Source: an uncultured Gemmatimonadota bacterium
GTDB taxonomy: Bacteria > Gemmatimonadota > Gemmatimonadetes > Longimicrobiales > Longimicrobiaceae
DNA length: 64,000 bases
Reading direction: 5' to 3'
Assembly: GCA_902805735.1 (NCBI GenBank)
Contig: CADCTW010000001.1
Location: 62,001-126,000, forward strand
The position numbers and the translations under genes are program-made. This document shows positions 24,790 through 34,297 of the stretch, in pieces. The notes under the pieces were generated by a model. That model was not told the DNA's origin. It saw only the letters and a program-made list of their open reading frames with translations, and did not search any database. How positions within the stretch are numbered: position 1 is the stretch's first letter; each line of letters starts with the position of its first letter.

Positions 24790-25602
24790 TTACTCCACGA
24801 TGTCGCGGGCGCGGTCGATGAGGCGGCGGGCGCCGCGCTGGACGCCGGAGAGGCCGCCGCGCACGCGGTCCGTGAAGCCGCCGCCGTCGTCCTGGTGCAG
24901 GGAGTGCCAGCGGGGGCGGCCGGGCTCGGAGATGCGCTCGAGCACCTCTTCCACCTCCACCTCGCGGTCGTGGTCCAGGCCCGCGTAGTGCACCGCCAGG
25001 TCGGCCTGGGCGATGATTCCCACCAGGCGCCCCTCGCCGTCCACGATGGGGACGCGGCGCACCCGCTCGCGGCGCATCACGTCCATCACCTGGCGCACGG
25101 AGGCGTTGCGGTTCACGGTGGCCACGTTGGGCGTCATGCACTCGGCCACCGTGGCCGAGCCGCCGAGGCCCCTCGCCATGCCGCGCACCACCAGGTCGCG
25201 GTCGGTCACCACGCCGCGCACGCGCCGCACCTCCGGGTCGTCCACCACGGGGAGGATGCCGACGTCCAGCTCCGCCATCAGCGTGGCGACCTCGGCGAGG
25301 GTGGTGTGGGGGGTGACGGCCTCCGGGTTCTCGGTCATGATGTCGCGGGCGCGCTCGTTGCCGCCGGTGCGGTTGCCGGGGGCGGGGGCGCCCCACTGGC
25401 GGCCCTGCGTGCCGCCGGGCTGGTTGCCGCGTCCCTCCTCGCCCTGCGCGGCGCCCGTCACCCAGCCGGAGTTGGTGCCGTACTCGCCGCCCCGCCCGTA
25501 GCCCAGGCCGCGGTCGGCGGGGCCGCCCTGGCCGTAGACCGGCGGGCGCCCGCGGCCGCCGGGGTTCTCGCTGCTGTTGAAATCTTTTCCATACCGAGCC
25601 AT
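24790..25602 (-). CDS. CBS-domain pair protein
   Basis: 270 residues, ATG 25602 with GGAGGCGACC directly before it. The first 90 residues are Gly/Pro/Asn-rich and probably disordered. A CBS pair follows: RARDIMTENPEAVTPHTTLA, ELDVGILPVV, RGVVTDRDLVVR, then VAECMTPNVATVNRNASVRQ, RVRRVPIVDGEGRLVGIIAQ. The acidic/basic tail SGVQRGARRLIDRARDIVE is unique. CBS pairs bind adenine nucleotides; role likely regulatory or stress-related. The nearby subtilase gene is divergent, so no operon is implied. Confidence 0.9.
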   Translation of the reverse strand: MARYGKDFNSSENPGGRGRPPVYGQGGPADRGLGYGRGGEYGTNSGWVTGAAQGEEGRGNQPGGTQGRQWGAPAPGNRTGGNERARDIMTENPEAVTPHTTLAEVATLMAELDVGILPVVDDPEVRRVRGVVTDRDLVVRGMARGLGGSATVAECMTPNVATVNRNASVRQVMDVMRRERVRRVPIVDGEGRLVGIIAQADLAVHYAGLDHDREVEVEEVLERISEPGRPRWHSLHQDDGGGFTDRVRGGLSGVQRGARRLIDRARDIVE

Positions 25603-25737
25603 GGTCGCCTCCGTCCGTGCGGTTTCGAATCGATTCGTCGCACCGGGGGCGCCCGGCAAGTTGTGCACCGGTGCGCGCGTCACGCCGCCGTCATACCTTG
25701 CCGCCACACCCCATCCATCCCCGCATCTCCCCGGCCC

Positions 25738-26484
25738 ATGACGAGCGACCCCATGGAACCACCGGCCCGTTTCCGCGACGCGCTGGGCGGCGCGACGGGG
25801 CGCGGGGTGCGCGTGGCGGTGATCGACACGGGGTGGGACCGCTCCCTGGCCGACCCGCGCGTCCTCCCCGGCGCCGGCTTCGTGAGTCCCGACGGCGACT
25901 TCTCGCTCGCGGCCAGCGACGACGACCACGACCGGCTGGGCCACGGCACCGCCTGCGCCAGCCTGGTCCTCCGCCTGGCGCCCGGGGCGGAGATCGTGCC
26001 CATCCGCGTCTTCGGCGGGCGGCTGGAGACGTCGGCGGAGGTGCTGGTGGCGGCGGTGGAGTGGGCGGCGGACCAGGCGCTCCCCCTGGTGAGCCTCAGC
26101 CTGGGAACCCGGCTGGAGAGCGCCCGCGCCCCCCTCCTCGCCGCGTGCGAGCGGGCGGTGCGGGCCGGTGCCACCCTGGTCGCCACCGCCCCGAACCGCG
26201 CCGCGCCGCCCTACCCCGCTGCCTTCCCCCAGGTGATCGGCGTGGACGCGGACCGCTTCCCCTCCCCCTGGCACTTCCGCTACCGCCCGGCCGACGCCAT
26301 CGAGTGCACGGCGTCGGGCCACGAACAGCGCCTCCCCTGGCTGCGCGGGCGCGAGGAGGTGAAGTCCGGCTCCTCCTTCGCGACGCCGCACATCACGGGC
26401 ATCATCGCCCTGATCCTGGAGCGGCACCCCGGCGCACCGCCCGCCCGCATCCGCGAGATCCTGGCGCGGCTCGCGTTACGGTAA
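25738..26484 (+). CDS. Small S8 (subtilisin-like) serine peptidase without signal peptide
   Basis: 248 residues. Catalytic triad D30 (VAVIDTGWD), H69 (RLGHGTACASL) and S213 (SGSSFATPHITG), with oxyanion N153 in ATAPN. No N-terminal signal or propeptide is visible, so it would act in the cytoplasm or be exported by another route. Start ATG 25738 is chosen over the in-frame ATG at 25753; neither has a strong ribosome site. It is divergent from the CBS gene and followed by the promoter of the GH26 gene. Confidence 0.9.
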   Translation: MTSDPMEPPARFRDALGGATGRGVRVAVIDTGWDRSLADPRVLPGAGFVSPDGDFSLAASDDDHDRLGHGTACASLVLRLAPGAEIVPIRVFGGRLETSAEVLVAAVEWAADQALPLVSLSLGTRLESARAPLLAACERAVRAGATLVATAPNRAAPPYPAAFPQVIGVDADRFPSPWHFRYRPADAIECTASGHEQRLPWLRGREEVKSGSSFATPHITGIIALILERHPGAPPARIREILARLALR

Positions 26485-26549
26485 CGGCAGTCTCAACTGG
26501 AGACACGGTTACACGTAGAGGAAAGCGTAAGTTGTGACGCGTGGGCCGC

Positions 26550-26578
26550 TTGACGAACGGGGGCGGCTCGCATACCGT
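26550..26578 (+). promoter_or_regulatory. Candidate sigma70 promoter for the GH26 gene
   Basis: TTGACG (26550-26555) and TACCGT (26573-26578) with 17-bp spacing, 66 bp upstream of the GH26 start. Confidence 0.45.
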
Positions 26579-26643
26579 TCACATCCGCGCGACTCCCTAC
26601 CCCTCCGCGCGCGCACGAGCCTCCCGGCCCGGAAGCATCCCCA

Positions 26644-27693
26644 ATGTTCTCGCATTCCGCACGCGTCCGCGCGGCCGCCATGGCCGTGCTCGCCCTGGCT
26701 TCGTTTCCGCGATCCGCGCACGCGGACCCGCTCTTCGACGCGCCCCTCTTCAACCGCCCCTTCTACATCGGCGCCTACCTGGGCGACACCGACACCCGCG
26801 GCGAGGCCGTGGAGTCGGGGATCGGACGCTTCGCCCGCATGGTGGGGAAGCGTCCCGCGTTCGTGAAGACCTTCCACGACCTGGACGTGGACTTTTCCGA
26901 CCGGGGGTGGGGCGGGCAGCTCGTGCGCCGCACGGTGGCCGCGGGCTCCACGCCGTACCTGGCGCTGGACCTGCGCTTCCGCGGCGCCCCCGCGCGCGGG
27001 CTGCTGGACGCCATCAACGCCGGCCGCGCGGACGCGCAGCTCGCGCGGATGGCGCGCGGGCTGGCCGGGGTGCGCGGCACGGTGCTGATGGCGCCGGGGT
27101 GGGAGATGAACGGGCGCTGGGACTACGCCTGGCAGGGCATCTACAACGGCGAAGCCGCCGCGCCGGCCAGGTACGTGGCCGCCTTCCGCCGCATCGTCAC
27201 CATCTTCCGGCGCGAGGGCGCGCACAACGTGAAGTGGGTGTTCAGCCCCAACGTGGGCAACCCGCTGGCGCGCCGCTCGGCGGGCCCGTCGCACTGGAAC
27301 TGGTACGGCCACTACTACCCGGGCGACGCGTTCGTGGACTACCTGGGGCCGCACGGCTACAACGGCCCGTCCGTGTGGGGCGGCGCCTACCAGACCTTCG
27401 CCACGGTGTTCAACGGCCGCGACTCGGACAACATCCTCTCCGACCTGGAAGCCCGCTACCCGCGCAAGCAGATCATCATCGGCGAGTTCGCTTCGCAGGA
27501 GGCGCGCGGCTTCGACAAGGGCGCGTGGATCAACGAAGCGTTCGCCACCCTCCGCCAGCACCGCAACGTGATCGGCGCGATCTGGTTCCACACCCGCAAG
27601 GAAGCCGACTGGCGCATCGACTCCAGCCGCGCCTCCGTGGAAGCCTTCCGCACCGTGATGCGCGACCCCAACGTGCGCGACTCGTTCCGGTAA
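26644..27693 (+). CDS. Glycoside hydrolase family 26 endo-beta-mannanase-like protein
   Basis: 349 residues with a signal peptide (AAMAVLALASFPRSAHA). GH26 hallmarks: acid/base E154 in LMAPGWEMNGRWDYAW, nucleophile E281 in QIIIGEFASQEA, plus KWVFSPNVGNPLA, VDYLGPHGYNG and IGAIWFHTRKEADWRID. The family cleaves beta-1,4-mannan or mixed-linkage glucans; the exact polysaccharide cannot be told. Secreted to periplasm or outside. It is followed 6 bp after the stop by the longest perfect family A hairpin. Confidence 0.9.
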   Translation: MFSHSARVRAAAMAVLALASFPRSAHADPLFDAPLFNRPFYIGAYLGDTDTRGEAVESGIGRFARMVGKRPAFVKTFHDLDVDFSDRGWGGQLVRRTVAAGSTPYLALDLRFRGAPARGLLDAINAGRADAQLARMARGLAGVRGTVLMAPGWEMNGRWDYAWQGIYNGEAAAPARYVAAFRRIVTIFRREGAHNVKWVFSPNVGNPLARRSAGPSHWNWYGHYYPGDAFVDYLGPHGYNGPSVWGGAYQTFATVFNGRDSDNILSDLEARYPRKQIIIGEFASQEARGFDKGAWINEAFATLRQHRNVIGAIWFHTRKEADWRIDSSRASVEAFRTVMRDPNVRDSFR

Positions 27694-27699
27694 ACAGCC

Positions 27700-27770
27700 G
27701 GGCTCACACAGAGACACAGAGGCACAGAGAACAAGTTCTTCTCTGTGCCTCTGTGTCTCTGTGTGAGCCC
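27700..27770. repeat. Family A palindromic repeat, copy 14 (longest perfect hairpin)
   Basis: Perfect 32-bp arms, 27700-27731 and 27739-27770, with a 7-nt loop (CAAGTTC). The left end is 6 bp after the GH26 stop; the right end is 51 bp before the FHA gene. Confidence 0.98.
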
Positions 27771-27821
27771 GGCCCTGATATTGCGAGCACGCCCCGTCTG
27801 AAACCCGACCTCGGACCCGGC

Positions 27822-28538
27822 ATGCTCAACGCATTCAGAAAGATCCTCCGCCCCACCCTCCGGCAGCAGCTGGAGGATGGCGTGCGCGAAGCCCTCCGGC
27901 GCTACGCGGACCGCCGCACGGCGCCCGACCTGCGCGTGTACGTATCCACCGACCTGGTGCCCGGCGGCGTCAGCGAGGGGATGTGGGCGCGCGACGAGGC
28001 GGACCACCTCCGCCGCTTCTCCGCCCAGTGGGCGCAGGACAACGGGATCGCCCGCGCGGGGCTGCGCGTGGAGGTGGTGCTGCTCGACACGAAGCGCGAG
28101 TTCGCCTTCGTGAAGCCGCTGGGGCTGGAGCAGCCGGCACCCGAGCCCGCACCCGCCCCCCGCCCGGCCGCCCCGCGCGGCCCGGACCGCGCCATGGTGG
28201 CCGCGCCCCCGCCCCCCGCCTCCGCCCACCCCGCGGGCGGCGCCGTGCTGGAGGTGGTCGCGTCCGAGACGGTCCGAGACCCCATCCAGGTGCAGGGCGA
28301 GCTGGTGGTGGGACGCAAGAACGAGCCGGGGGTCTTCGCCCTGGGGGACCGCTACATGAGCGGCCGCCACGCCCGCTTCGCCCAGCGCGGCGGGCAGGTG
28401 ACGGTGACCGACCTGGACTCCAAGAACCGCACCTTCGTCAACGACACCCCGCTGGTGCCGCACCAGGAGCAGCCGCTGGCCCCGGGCGACACCATCCGCA
28501 TGGGGAACACCGTTCTCCGCCTCGCCCGCTCAGGCTGA
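27822..28538 (+). CDS. FHA-domain protein with FhaA-like N-domain
   Basis: 238 residues. N-terminal domain 1-100 (RPTLRQQLEDGVREALRRYA, LRVYVSTDLVP, LRVEVVLLDTKREFAFVKP) resembles the DUF3662/FhaA N-domain. A Pro/Ala-rich linker follows, then an FHA domain (about 145-235) with VVGRKN (163-168), SGRH (180-183) and DSKNRTFVN (199-207), the phosphothreonine-binding loops. It is the first gene of the cell-wall cluster; PBP follows after 3 bp. It likely docks proteins phosphorylated by the kinase at 34298. Confidence 0.9.
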   Translation: MLNAFRKILRPTLRQQLEDGVREALRRYADRRTAPDLRVYVSTDLVPGGVSEGMWARDEADHLRRFSAQWAQDNGIARAGLRVEVVLLDTKREFAFVKPLGLEQPAPEPAPAPRPAAPRGPDRAMVAAPPPPASAHPAGGAVLEVVASETVRDPIQVQGELVVGRKNEPGVFALGDRYMSGRHARFAQRGGQVTVTDLDSKNRTFVNDTPLVPHQEQPLAPGDTIRMGNTVLRLARSG

Positions 28539-28541
28539 CCC

Positions 28542-30116
28542 GTGCTGGACACTCTGCTCAACCTGGGGCTGCGCGCCCTGTACCTCCTCTTCGGCGTGGG
28601 CGCCTTCCTGGCGATCCTGCGCTGGAGCGTCACGGCCGTGCGCGAGAAGCGCGAGCGCTGGGCCGTGTTCCTGGCGTTCGGGATGCTGCTGCTGGCCGGT
28701 GTGTACGCCGCCGGGCACGCGCTGATCCTGGCCAACCGCGAGTACATCGAGGAGGGGCGCGAGCGCTACGCCCGCTTCGGCGATCCGCGCGCCTCCGAGA
28801 TCAACCGCGGCGACCTGCGCGGGTGGCTCCTGGACTGCACGGGGAAGGACGAGAACGCGCTGGCCCGGTACGGGATGCGCGACGGCGAGGTGCAGCGCGT
28901 GTACCCGCTGGGGGAGGCCGGCGCCAACCTGCTGGGCGGCGGGGCGGACGCGGACCAGCGCGACTACACCATCGAGCGCATCTTCGCGGAGCGGCTGCGC
29001 GCCCCCAAGAACTTCCGCGAGCGCACCGAGCTGCACGCGGCCGGGGAGGACATGCAGCTCACCCTGTGCGCGGACGCCACGCGCCAGGCGTACTCGCTGC
29101 TCAGGACCTCCGGTTTCCCCGGCGTGGTGGTGATGCAGGACGTGAAGACGGGGGCCATCGTGGCCTACACCTCCACCGGCACGGCCGAGCAGGCGCCGCT
29201 GGGGATCAAGCGCTACACGCTCCCGGGGTCCGTCTTCAAGCTGGCCCTTTCCGCGCTCTGGTGGGACAGCGGGATGGGGGACCGGTGGATGCCGTGCCCC
29301 GAGTACATCCAGGTGGGGAACCGCAAGATCCGCAACTTCGAGAGCAAGGCATACCCGCCGATGGAGATCCCGCGGCGGATGCTGGTGGTGTCGTGCAACA
29401 CGCAGGCGATCGCCATGGCGTTCCAGATGCGCCAGCAGCTGGGCGAGGAGGCCTTCGCGGACGCCTACCGCCGCTACGGCTTCATCCCCTACTCCGGCGA
29501 CGCGCCGGCGGAGAAGGCGGCGGAGTTCTGGAACACGTCGTCGGACCGGTGGGCCAGGCGGATGACGCCGCCGCCCAACCGCGTGCTCTTCCGCACCAAG
29601 TTCAACCCGTTCGACTGGGCGCAGATGGCCATCGGGCAGGGGCCGGTGGACGTGACCCCGATCGCGGTGTCGCGCTTCATCCAGGCCATCGGCAACAACG
29701 GGGTGATGCTGCCGCCGACCTTTGAGCAGGAGCGCCTGGCGGAGCGTCCCGAGGGGCGCGAGATCATGAAACCGGCCACCACGCGCAAGCTGCAGGAAGC
29801 CATGCTCCAGGTGGTGGACACGGGGACGGCCGTGAGCGTGAAGCCGGTGCTGAGCAACCTCACCTGGGACCTGGGGGGGAAGACGGGGACGGTGGACATC
29901 CGCCGCGGCCAGCGGCCGGACGGGTGGTTCGCCGGGCTGATCCACGGGCCGGACGGGCAGCCGCGCTACACCATGGTGGTGTACCTGCAGCAGGCCGGGC
30001 AGGGCGGGCGCGCCCCCGCCGCCGTGGCCGCCGCCATGACGCGGTGGATGGCGATGCGCGAAGACGGGCAGGGGGCCATCCGTCCGCCCCGCATGGCCGC
30101 GCGGGGGGGCCGCTGA
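28542..30116 (+). CDS. Class B penicillin-binding protein (PbpA/FtsI-type transpeptidase)
   Basis: 524 residues, GTG start 3 bp after the FHA gene. Two N-terminal membrane segments (about 6-26 and 42-62), then a periplasmic transpeptidase domain with SxxK in LPGSVFKLALS, SxN in VVSCNTQAI and KTG in GGKTGTVDI. It cross-links peptidoglycan and probably works with the SEDS glycosyltransferase encoded next (1-bp overlap of stop and start). The two-span N-terminus differs from the single span typical of FtsI. Confidence 0.93.
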   Translation: MLDTLLNLGLRALYLLFGVGAFLAILRWSVTAVREKRERWAVFLAFGMLLLAGVYAAGHALILANREYIEEGRERYARFGDPRASEINRGDLRGWLLDCTGKDENALARYGMRDGEVQRVYPLGEAGANLLGGGADADQRDYTIERIFAERLRAPKNFRERTELHAAGEDMQLTLCADATRQAYSLLRTSGFPGVVVMQDVKTGAIVAYTSTGTAEQAPLGIKRYTLPGSVFKLALSALWWDSGMGDRWMPCPEYIQVGNRKIRNFESKAYPPMEIPRRMLVVSCNTQAIAMAFQMRQQLGEEAFADAYRRYGFIPYSGDAPAEKAAEFWNTSSDRWARRMTPPPNRVLFRTKFNPFDWAQMAIGQGPVDVTPIAVSRFIQAIGNNGVMLPPTFEQERLAERPEGREIMKPATTRKLQEAMLQVVDTGTAVSVKPVLSNLTWDLGGKTGTVDIRRGQRPDGWFAGLIHGPDGQPRYTMVVYLQQAGQGGRAPAAVAAAMTRWMAMREDGQGAIRPPRMAARGGR

Positions 30117-31774
30117 TGGCGCTCCGCGACCTCCTCCGCCGCGGCGCGCGCTCGGACGAGCCGCGCGGGCCCGTGGGCGTGCAGATCGGCCTCAAGACGC
30201 ACAACCGCCCTTCGGCCGAGCGCAGCGGGCGCGTGATCCCCGGCCTGCTCTGGTGGGGGCTGCTGCTGGGCGTGGTGTTCTACGTGCTGGCCCACCTTTC
30301 CATCGCCATGGACGTGTGGCCGGTGCACGGCACCTCGATGGGGGCGGGGGCCACCTTCGTGCGCGACATGGCCGCGCTGGGCGCGTGGCTCCTCCTGCTG
30401 GTGGTGCTCCGCAAGATCGGCTACCGGGGGAGCTGGCCGGTGGTGGTGCTCCCCATCATCATCTTCTGCATGGCGCGGCCCTCCGTCTTCCAGACCTTCA
30501 CCGACCCGTCGTACCAGGCGCCGGCGGGGCGGAAGGCGGAGGCCAACGACCTCAAGGCCACGCGCTCGCGCCTTTCCACCATCGAGCGCGCGTACTCGCC
30601 GGAGCGCAAGCAGGCCGTCTTCCAGGGGCCGCCGCCCCCCCTTCCCGATCCGTTCGCCCGGGCGATGGAGGGGCAGACGCGGGGGCCGCTGATCCCGCGC
30701 ATCCTCACCTACCTCCCCGTCTTCACGGCGCCGCTGGCGCTGCTGGTGGGGTACCTGCTGGCGCGGCGGGGCTGGCTGCTGCGGTGGGTGCGCGACCGGC
30801 GATTGTGGTTCTTCGCCCCGGCCATGATCCTGTTCTTCGGCCTGGCCTTCGCGCCCGGGGCGCGCACCACGGGGAAGGTGTTCGGCACGACGCCGTGGGA
30901 GCTGCTCCTTCCGCTCTTTATCGGGGTGTGGGCGGCCACGCTGGCGGACGACGCGTACAACCTGGGGCAGATCGGGCAGGCGTTCAGGCCCCAGCGCGTG
31001 CTGCGGCTGGTGCTGTACGGCGCCATCCCGCTGATCCCCTTCCTCATCATCCACGAGCTGGGCCTGTCGGTGGTGATGGCGGGGAGCATGGCGGCGATGC
31101 TGCTGGTGGGGACGCGGCGCGGGTGGTGGGCGGGGCTGATGCTGGGCGTGTGGGCGCTGCTGGTGTTCGCGGCGTTCAGCACGGACCCACGCTCCATCCA
31201 GCGCCTGAACCTGGCGTACCAGCCGTACCAGGACCTGGAGTCGCTCCCGGAGCAGCAGGCGCAGCGCTGGGGCGAGCGGGCCAACTTCCAGATCAAGCTG
31301 TTCGACGCCAACATCCTGGAGGGCGGGCTGCTGGGCGAGGGCGCCGGCCGCGGCCACCCGGAAACGGCGCCCAACGCGGCGGACGACGGCTACATCACCA
31401 CCATCGCGGCGCACTGGGGATTGGCGGGGGCGGTGGCGCTGGTGCTCGTGTACACCTATTTCATCATGCAGATGCTGGGCGTGGCCGTGCGCGAGCCGGG
31501 GGCGTTCGAGCGCACCATGGTGACGGGGCTGGCGCTGCTGATCGGCATCCCCTTCTGGCTGGCGACGCTGGGCGGGATCCGGGTGATCCCGCTGACGGGC
31601 GTGGTGGCGGCCTTCGCGGCGCACGGCGGCTCCAAGCTGCTGGCCGCGGCCATCGGCGTGGGGATCATCGCGGGGATCAGCCACCGCAGAACCGAGGAGG
31701 AACGTCTGGAGCACGCACTCGCCTCGCCCGTGGAGGGCGGTGAAACCGCGGCGACGGGGGTCCGCATCGTATGA
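30116..31774 (+). CDS. SEDS family peptidoglycan glycosyltransferase (RodA/FtsW type)
   Basis: 552 residues with about ten membrane spans. SEDS-like segments: FQPQRVLRLVLYGAIPLIPF-type loop (AFRPQRVLRLVLYGAIPLIP), LIIHELGLSVVMAGSMAAML (Asp of the usual QPDLG replaced by an HELG segment), GLLGEGAGRGHPETAPNAAD and DGYITTIAAHWGLAGAVALV. A long insert (about 130-205) is unusual. It polymerises lipid II with the partner PBP. ATG 30116 overlaps the PBP stop; the PP2C gene overlaps its end (ATGA). Confidence 0.88.
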   Translation: MALRDLLRRGARSDEPRGPVGVQIGLKTHNRPSAERSGRVIPGLLWWGLLLGVVFYVLAHLSIAMDVWPVHGTSMGAGATFVRDMAALGAWLLLLVVLRKIGYRGSWPVVVLPIIIFCMARPSVFQTFTDPSYQAPAGRKAEANDLKATRSRLSTIERAYSPERKQAVFQGPPPPLPDPFARAMEGQTRGPLIPRILTYLPVFTAPLALLVGYLLARRGWLLRWVRDRRLWFFAPAMILFFGLAFAPGARTTGKVFGTTPWELLLPLFIGVWAATLADDAYNLGQIGQAFRPQRVLRLVLYGAIPLIPFLIIHELGLSVVMAGSMAAMLLVGTRRGWWAGLMLGVWALLVFAAFSTDPRSIQRLNLAYQPYQDLESLPEQQAQRWGERANFQIKLFDANILEGGLLGEGAGRGHPETAPNAADDGYITTIAAHWGLAGAVALVLVYTYFIMQMLGVAVREPGAFERTMVTGLALLIGIPFWLATLGGIRVIPLTGVVAAFAAHGGSKLLAAAIGVGIIAGISHRRTEEERLEHALASPVEGGETAATGVRIV

Positions 31775-32910
31775 CCGCAAACTCCACTGGGCTCGTGAAG
31801 ATGCACGGCCTGCTCTTCGACGTGGCCGGGATCAGCGCGCAGGGCCCGCGCTCGGAGAACCAGGACGCCTTTTCGGTGGATGCCTTCGCGGGCACCGGGC
31901 TGGTGGCCGTGGCGGACGGGATGGGCGGCGAACGCGCCGGGCGCATGGCGGCCGACACGGCGCTGCGCGCGGTGGCCGAGCAGGCCCCCATCCAGTCGCT
32001 GGACGCGGCCCGCTACGCCGTGCGCGCGGCCGACGAAGCCGTGGCCCGCGCCGCGCTGGAGGCCCCCGACGACCGGCACGGGATGGGGTGCGCCCTGGCC
32101 ATCGCCTCGCTCACCCGCGACCGCAGCCACGGGCTGGGGTGGGTGTGCGCCAACGCGGGCGACGTGCGCGTGCTCTCGCGCTCGCCCGACGGCACGGTGC
32201 GGCTGGAGACGCGCGACCACACCCCCGCCTACGCGCGCTGGGAGGCGGGGGAGATCGCGCTGGACGAGATCCCGGACTCGCCGGGCGCCAACAAGCTGCA
32301 GCGCGCCGTGGGCCGCGGCGCCGAGGCGGACGCCGCCTGGGTGCCCGTGCGGCCGGGGTGGACGTACCTCCTGGTCTCGGACGGGATCACCAAGGCCATG
32401 CGGCTGGACGAGCTGGGCCAGGCCATGATCGTGGGCGACGCCGCCACCGCGTGCGAGGCGATCGCGCGCAAGGTGGAGGAGCGCGGCCCCGACGACAACT
32501 ACACCGCGGTCGCCGTGCGCGTGCTCCCCGACGGGGCGGCGCCCGCCATCGACGACTCGCTCACGCAGGAAAGCCCGCGTCCCGCGGCGGCCGTGCCGCT
32601 GGCGGCGCGCGCCCCCGCGAGCGGACCCCTCAACCCGCCCGATTCCGTGACCCGATCCCGCACCTCGCCGCTGGCGCCGATCGCCCTGGTGCTGGCGGTG
32701 CTGGCCCTGGCGCTCGCCGGCTATTCGCTGATGACGGCCATGACGGCCCGCGACTCCGCCCGCACCGGCACCGCCGGCGTGGCCGACCTGCGCACCCGCG
32801 TCGCCACCATGGAGGCGAGCGTGGCCCGTCCCGACTCGGGCTCCGCGCCCGCCGCCGCGCAGACGCCGCCGGCGCAGGCCCCGGCCACCAACCCGGCGGC
32901 CCCGCGATGA
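31771..32910 (+). CDS. PP2C-type Ser/Thr phosphatase with C-terminal membrane anchor (PstP-like)
   Basis: 379 residues. PP2C motifs: RSENQD (27-32), VAVADGMGGERAG (D49, G50), ANAGDVRVL, LLVSDGITKAM and GPDDNYTAVAV, giving the two-metal centre. A Pro/Ala linker leads to one membrane span (about 302-322) and an extracytoplasmic tail. This is the PstP layout, and it would remove phosphates added by the kinase at 34298. Coupled to the RodA gene upstream and the FHA gene downstream by 4-bp overlaps. Confidence 0.92.
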   Translation: MTANSTGLVKMHGLLFDVAGISAQGPRSENQDAFSVDAFAGTGLVAVADGMGGERAGRMAADTALRAVAEQAPIQSLDAARYAVRAADEAVARAALEAPDDRHGMGCALAIASLTRDRSHGLGWVCANAGDVRVLSRSPDGTVRLETRDHTPAYARWEAGEIALDEIPDSPGANKLQRAVGRGAEADAAWVPVRPGWTYLLVSDGITKAMRLDELGQAMIVGDAATACEAIARKVEERGPDDNYTAVAVRVLPDGAAPAIDDSLTQESPRPAAAVPLAARAPASGPLNPPDSVTRSRTSPLAPIALVLAVLALALAGYSLMTAMTARDSARTGTAGVADLRTRVATMEASVARPDSGSAPAAAQTPPAQAPATNPAAPR

Positions 32911-33959
32911 GCGACGTGACGCCGCGCCCCGCCGCGCCCGAAGAGCCGCTCCTGGACCAGTTGCTGCGCGAGGCCGTTCCCGAGATCAAGCTGGCGCTGG
33001 GCGACCTGATCGACCGCGACAACGCGCGCTCCCTTCCGGACCGCTACGCCCGCCTCCTGCCGGAGACGGTGCTGGTGGTGACGCTGCGCCCGGACGCCGC
33101 GCGCTCGCTGGCCCCCGTGGCCGCGCAGCTCGAGGCGGAGCTCACCGACTCGTGCATGCGCCACGGCTCCCTTTACGACCGCCCCTACCGCGTGCGGCTG
33201 CACGAGGCGGGGGACCCGGGGGCGCCCCTCTTCCGCATCACCAAGGAGGCCGCGGGCGGCCCGTCCGACCAGCCGGGGCTCGTGGCCGGCGTCTCGTCGG
33301 AGCCGGAGCCGGCGCTGGGCACGGTATCCGCGCCGCCGCTGGCGCCGCCGGTGCCCCCCATCGAGGTGCGCGGCGACCGCATCGCCCCGCGGCCCCCGTC
33401 GGCGCACGGGGAAACCATCGCGGTGCCGCCCGTGCGCGCCACCCGCGCGCCCGTGCTGGACGACCCGGACGCCACCCGCATGGAGGGCCTCGCGCCCCCG
33501 CGCGCCCCCGCCGCGCCGGGGTGGGAGCCGGGCCGCTGGGAGCTGGTGGTGGAAGACAGCGACGGCGGCGACGCGGAGGTCTTCCCGATCCCGGCCGCCG
33601 AGGCCACGGTGGGCCGGCACACGGACAACCCGGCGCTGCGCAGCGACCTGATGCTGAGCGGCGCCCCGCAGGTGAGCCGCCGCCACCTGGCCCTGCGCTG
33701 GGCCCCGCGCGACGGCGAGCCGGGCTTCCAGGTGGCCAACCTGGGCCTCAACGCCCTGTGGCTGGACGACGACGAGATCCCCGGCGCCAACCTCAAGGGC
33801 CCCTTCAGCCTGGAAGCCGTCCCCGAGCGCCACGTGCGCTGGGTGGCCGCCGATTCGCGCATGCGCATCGGCGAGAACGGCCCCATGCTGCGCATCCGCC
33901 CCGTCGCGGCGGCGGAGCCGGAGGTGGCGGAAGATCCGGACGCGACGCGGTTTGGGTGA
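32907..33959 (+). CDS. Second FHA-domain protein of the kinase cluster
   Basis: 350 residues. N-domain 15-115 is alpha/beta (DQLLREAVPEIKLALGDLID, LPETVLVVTLRPDAARSLAP), similar in layout to that of the first FHA protein. A linker contains DDPDATRMEG with T190, and the last residues repeat it as EDPDATRFG with T347. FHA domain about 225-335: TVGRHTDN, QVSRRHLAL, NLGLNALWL. The two DPDATR motifs look like kinase target sites that could be bound by FHA domains. Confidence 0.88.
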   Translation: MSDVTPRPAAPEEPLLDQLLREAVPEIKLALGDLIDRDNARSLPDRYARLLPETVLVVTLRPDAARSLAPVAAQLEAELTDSCMRHGSLYDRPYRVRLHEAGDPGAPLFRITKEAAGGPSDQPGLVAGVSSEPEPALGTVSAPPLAPPVPPIEVRGDRIAPRPPSAHGETIAVPPVRATRAPVLDDPDATRMEGLAPPRAPAAPGWEPGRWELVVEDSDGGDAEVFPIPAAEATVGRHTDNPALRSDLMLSGAPQVSRRHLALRWAPRDGEPGFQVANLGLNALWLDDDEIPGANLKGPFSLEAVPERHVRWVAADSRMRIGENGPMLRIRPVAAAEPEVAEDPDATRFG

Positions 33960-33977
33960 GGGGGCTCACCCGGGCGG

Positions 33978-34218
33978 GCCCTCACCCGGCGGCCTGAGAG
34001 CCGCCACCCTCTCCCAGAAACTGCCCTGGGAGAGGGGACTGGTTCGCGGGCGCTTCGGGGCCCTCACCCCCCGACCCCCGCCGGGGCGCTGATCTGGCAC
34101 CGCGCGGCGGTGGAGCGCGCGGAAGGGGCGGGCGCGATGAACGGCGCCCCTGCGTACGGAGCTGTGGGAATCGCCCCCTTCCCCGGCAGTTTGGGGGAGG
34201 GGGTCGGGGGGTGAGGGC
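33978..34218. repeat. Family B MITE-like element, copy II (with a truncated extra end)
   Basis: Main inverted ends at about 34060-34080 (CCCTCACCCCCCGACCCCC) and 34197-34218. An additional degenerate end with a CTCTCCCAG...CTGGGAGAG hairpin lies at 33978-34035. It fills most of the 338-bp gap between the second FHA gene and the kinase; no gene seen there. Confidence 0.7.
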
Positions 34219-34297
34219 CGGCGGCGCGCGCGGGGCCACCATTCCCCATTCTCTTTTTTCGAACGGGCGCAGCGCCCACGATCGCACTCAGGCATAG

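Noticed and set aside
27700-27770. Family A hairpins as ordinary Rho-independent terminators
   Set aside because: No T-tract follows either arm and half copies are common; a termination role is possible but not shown.
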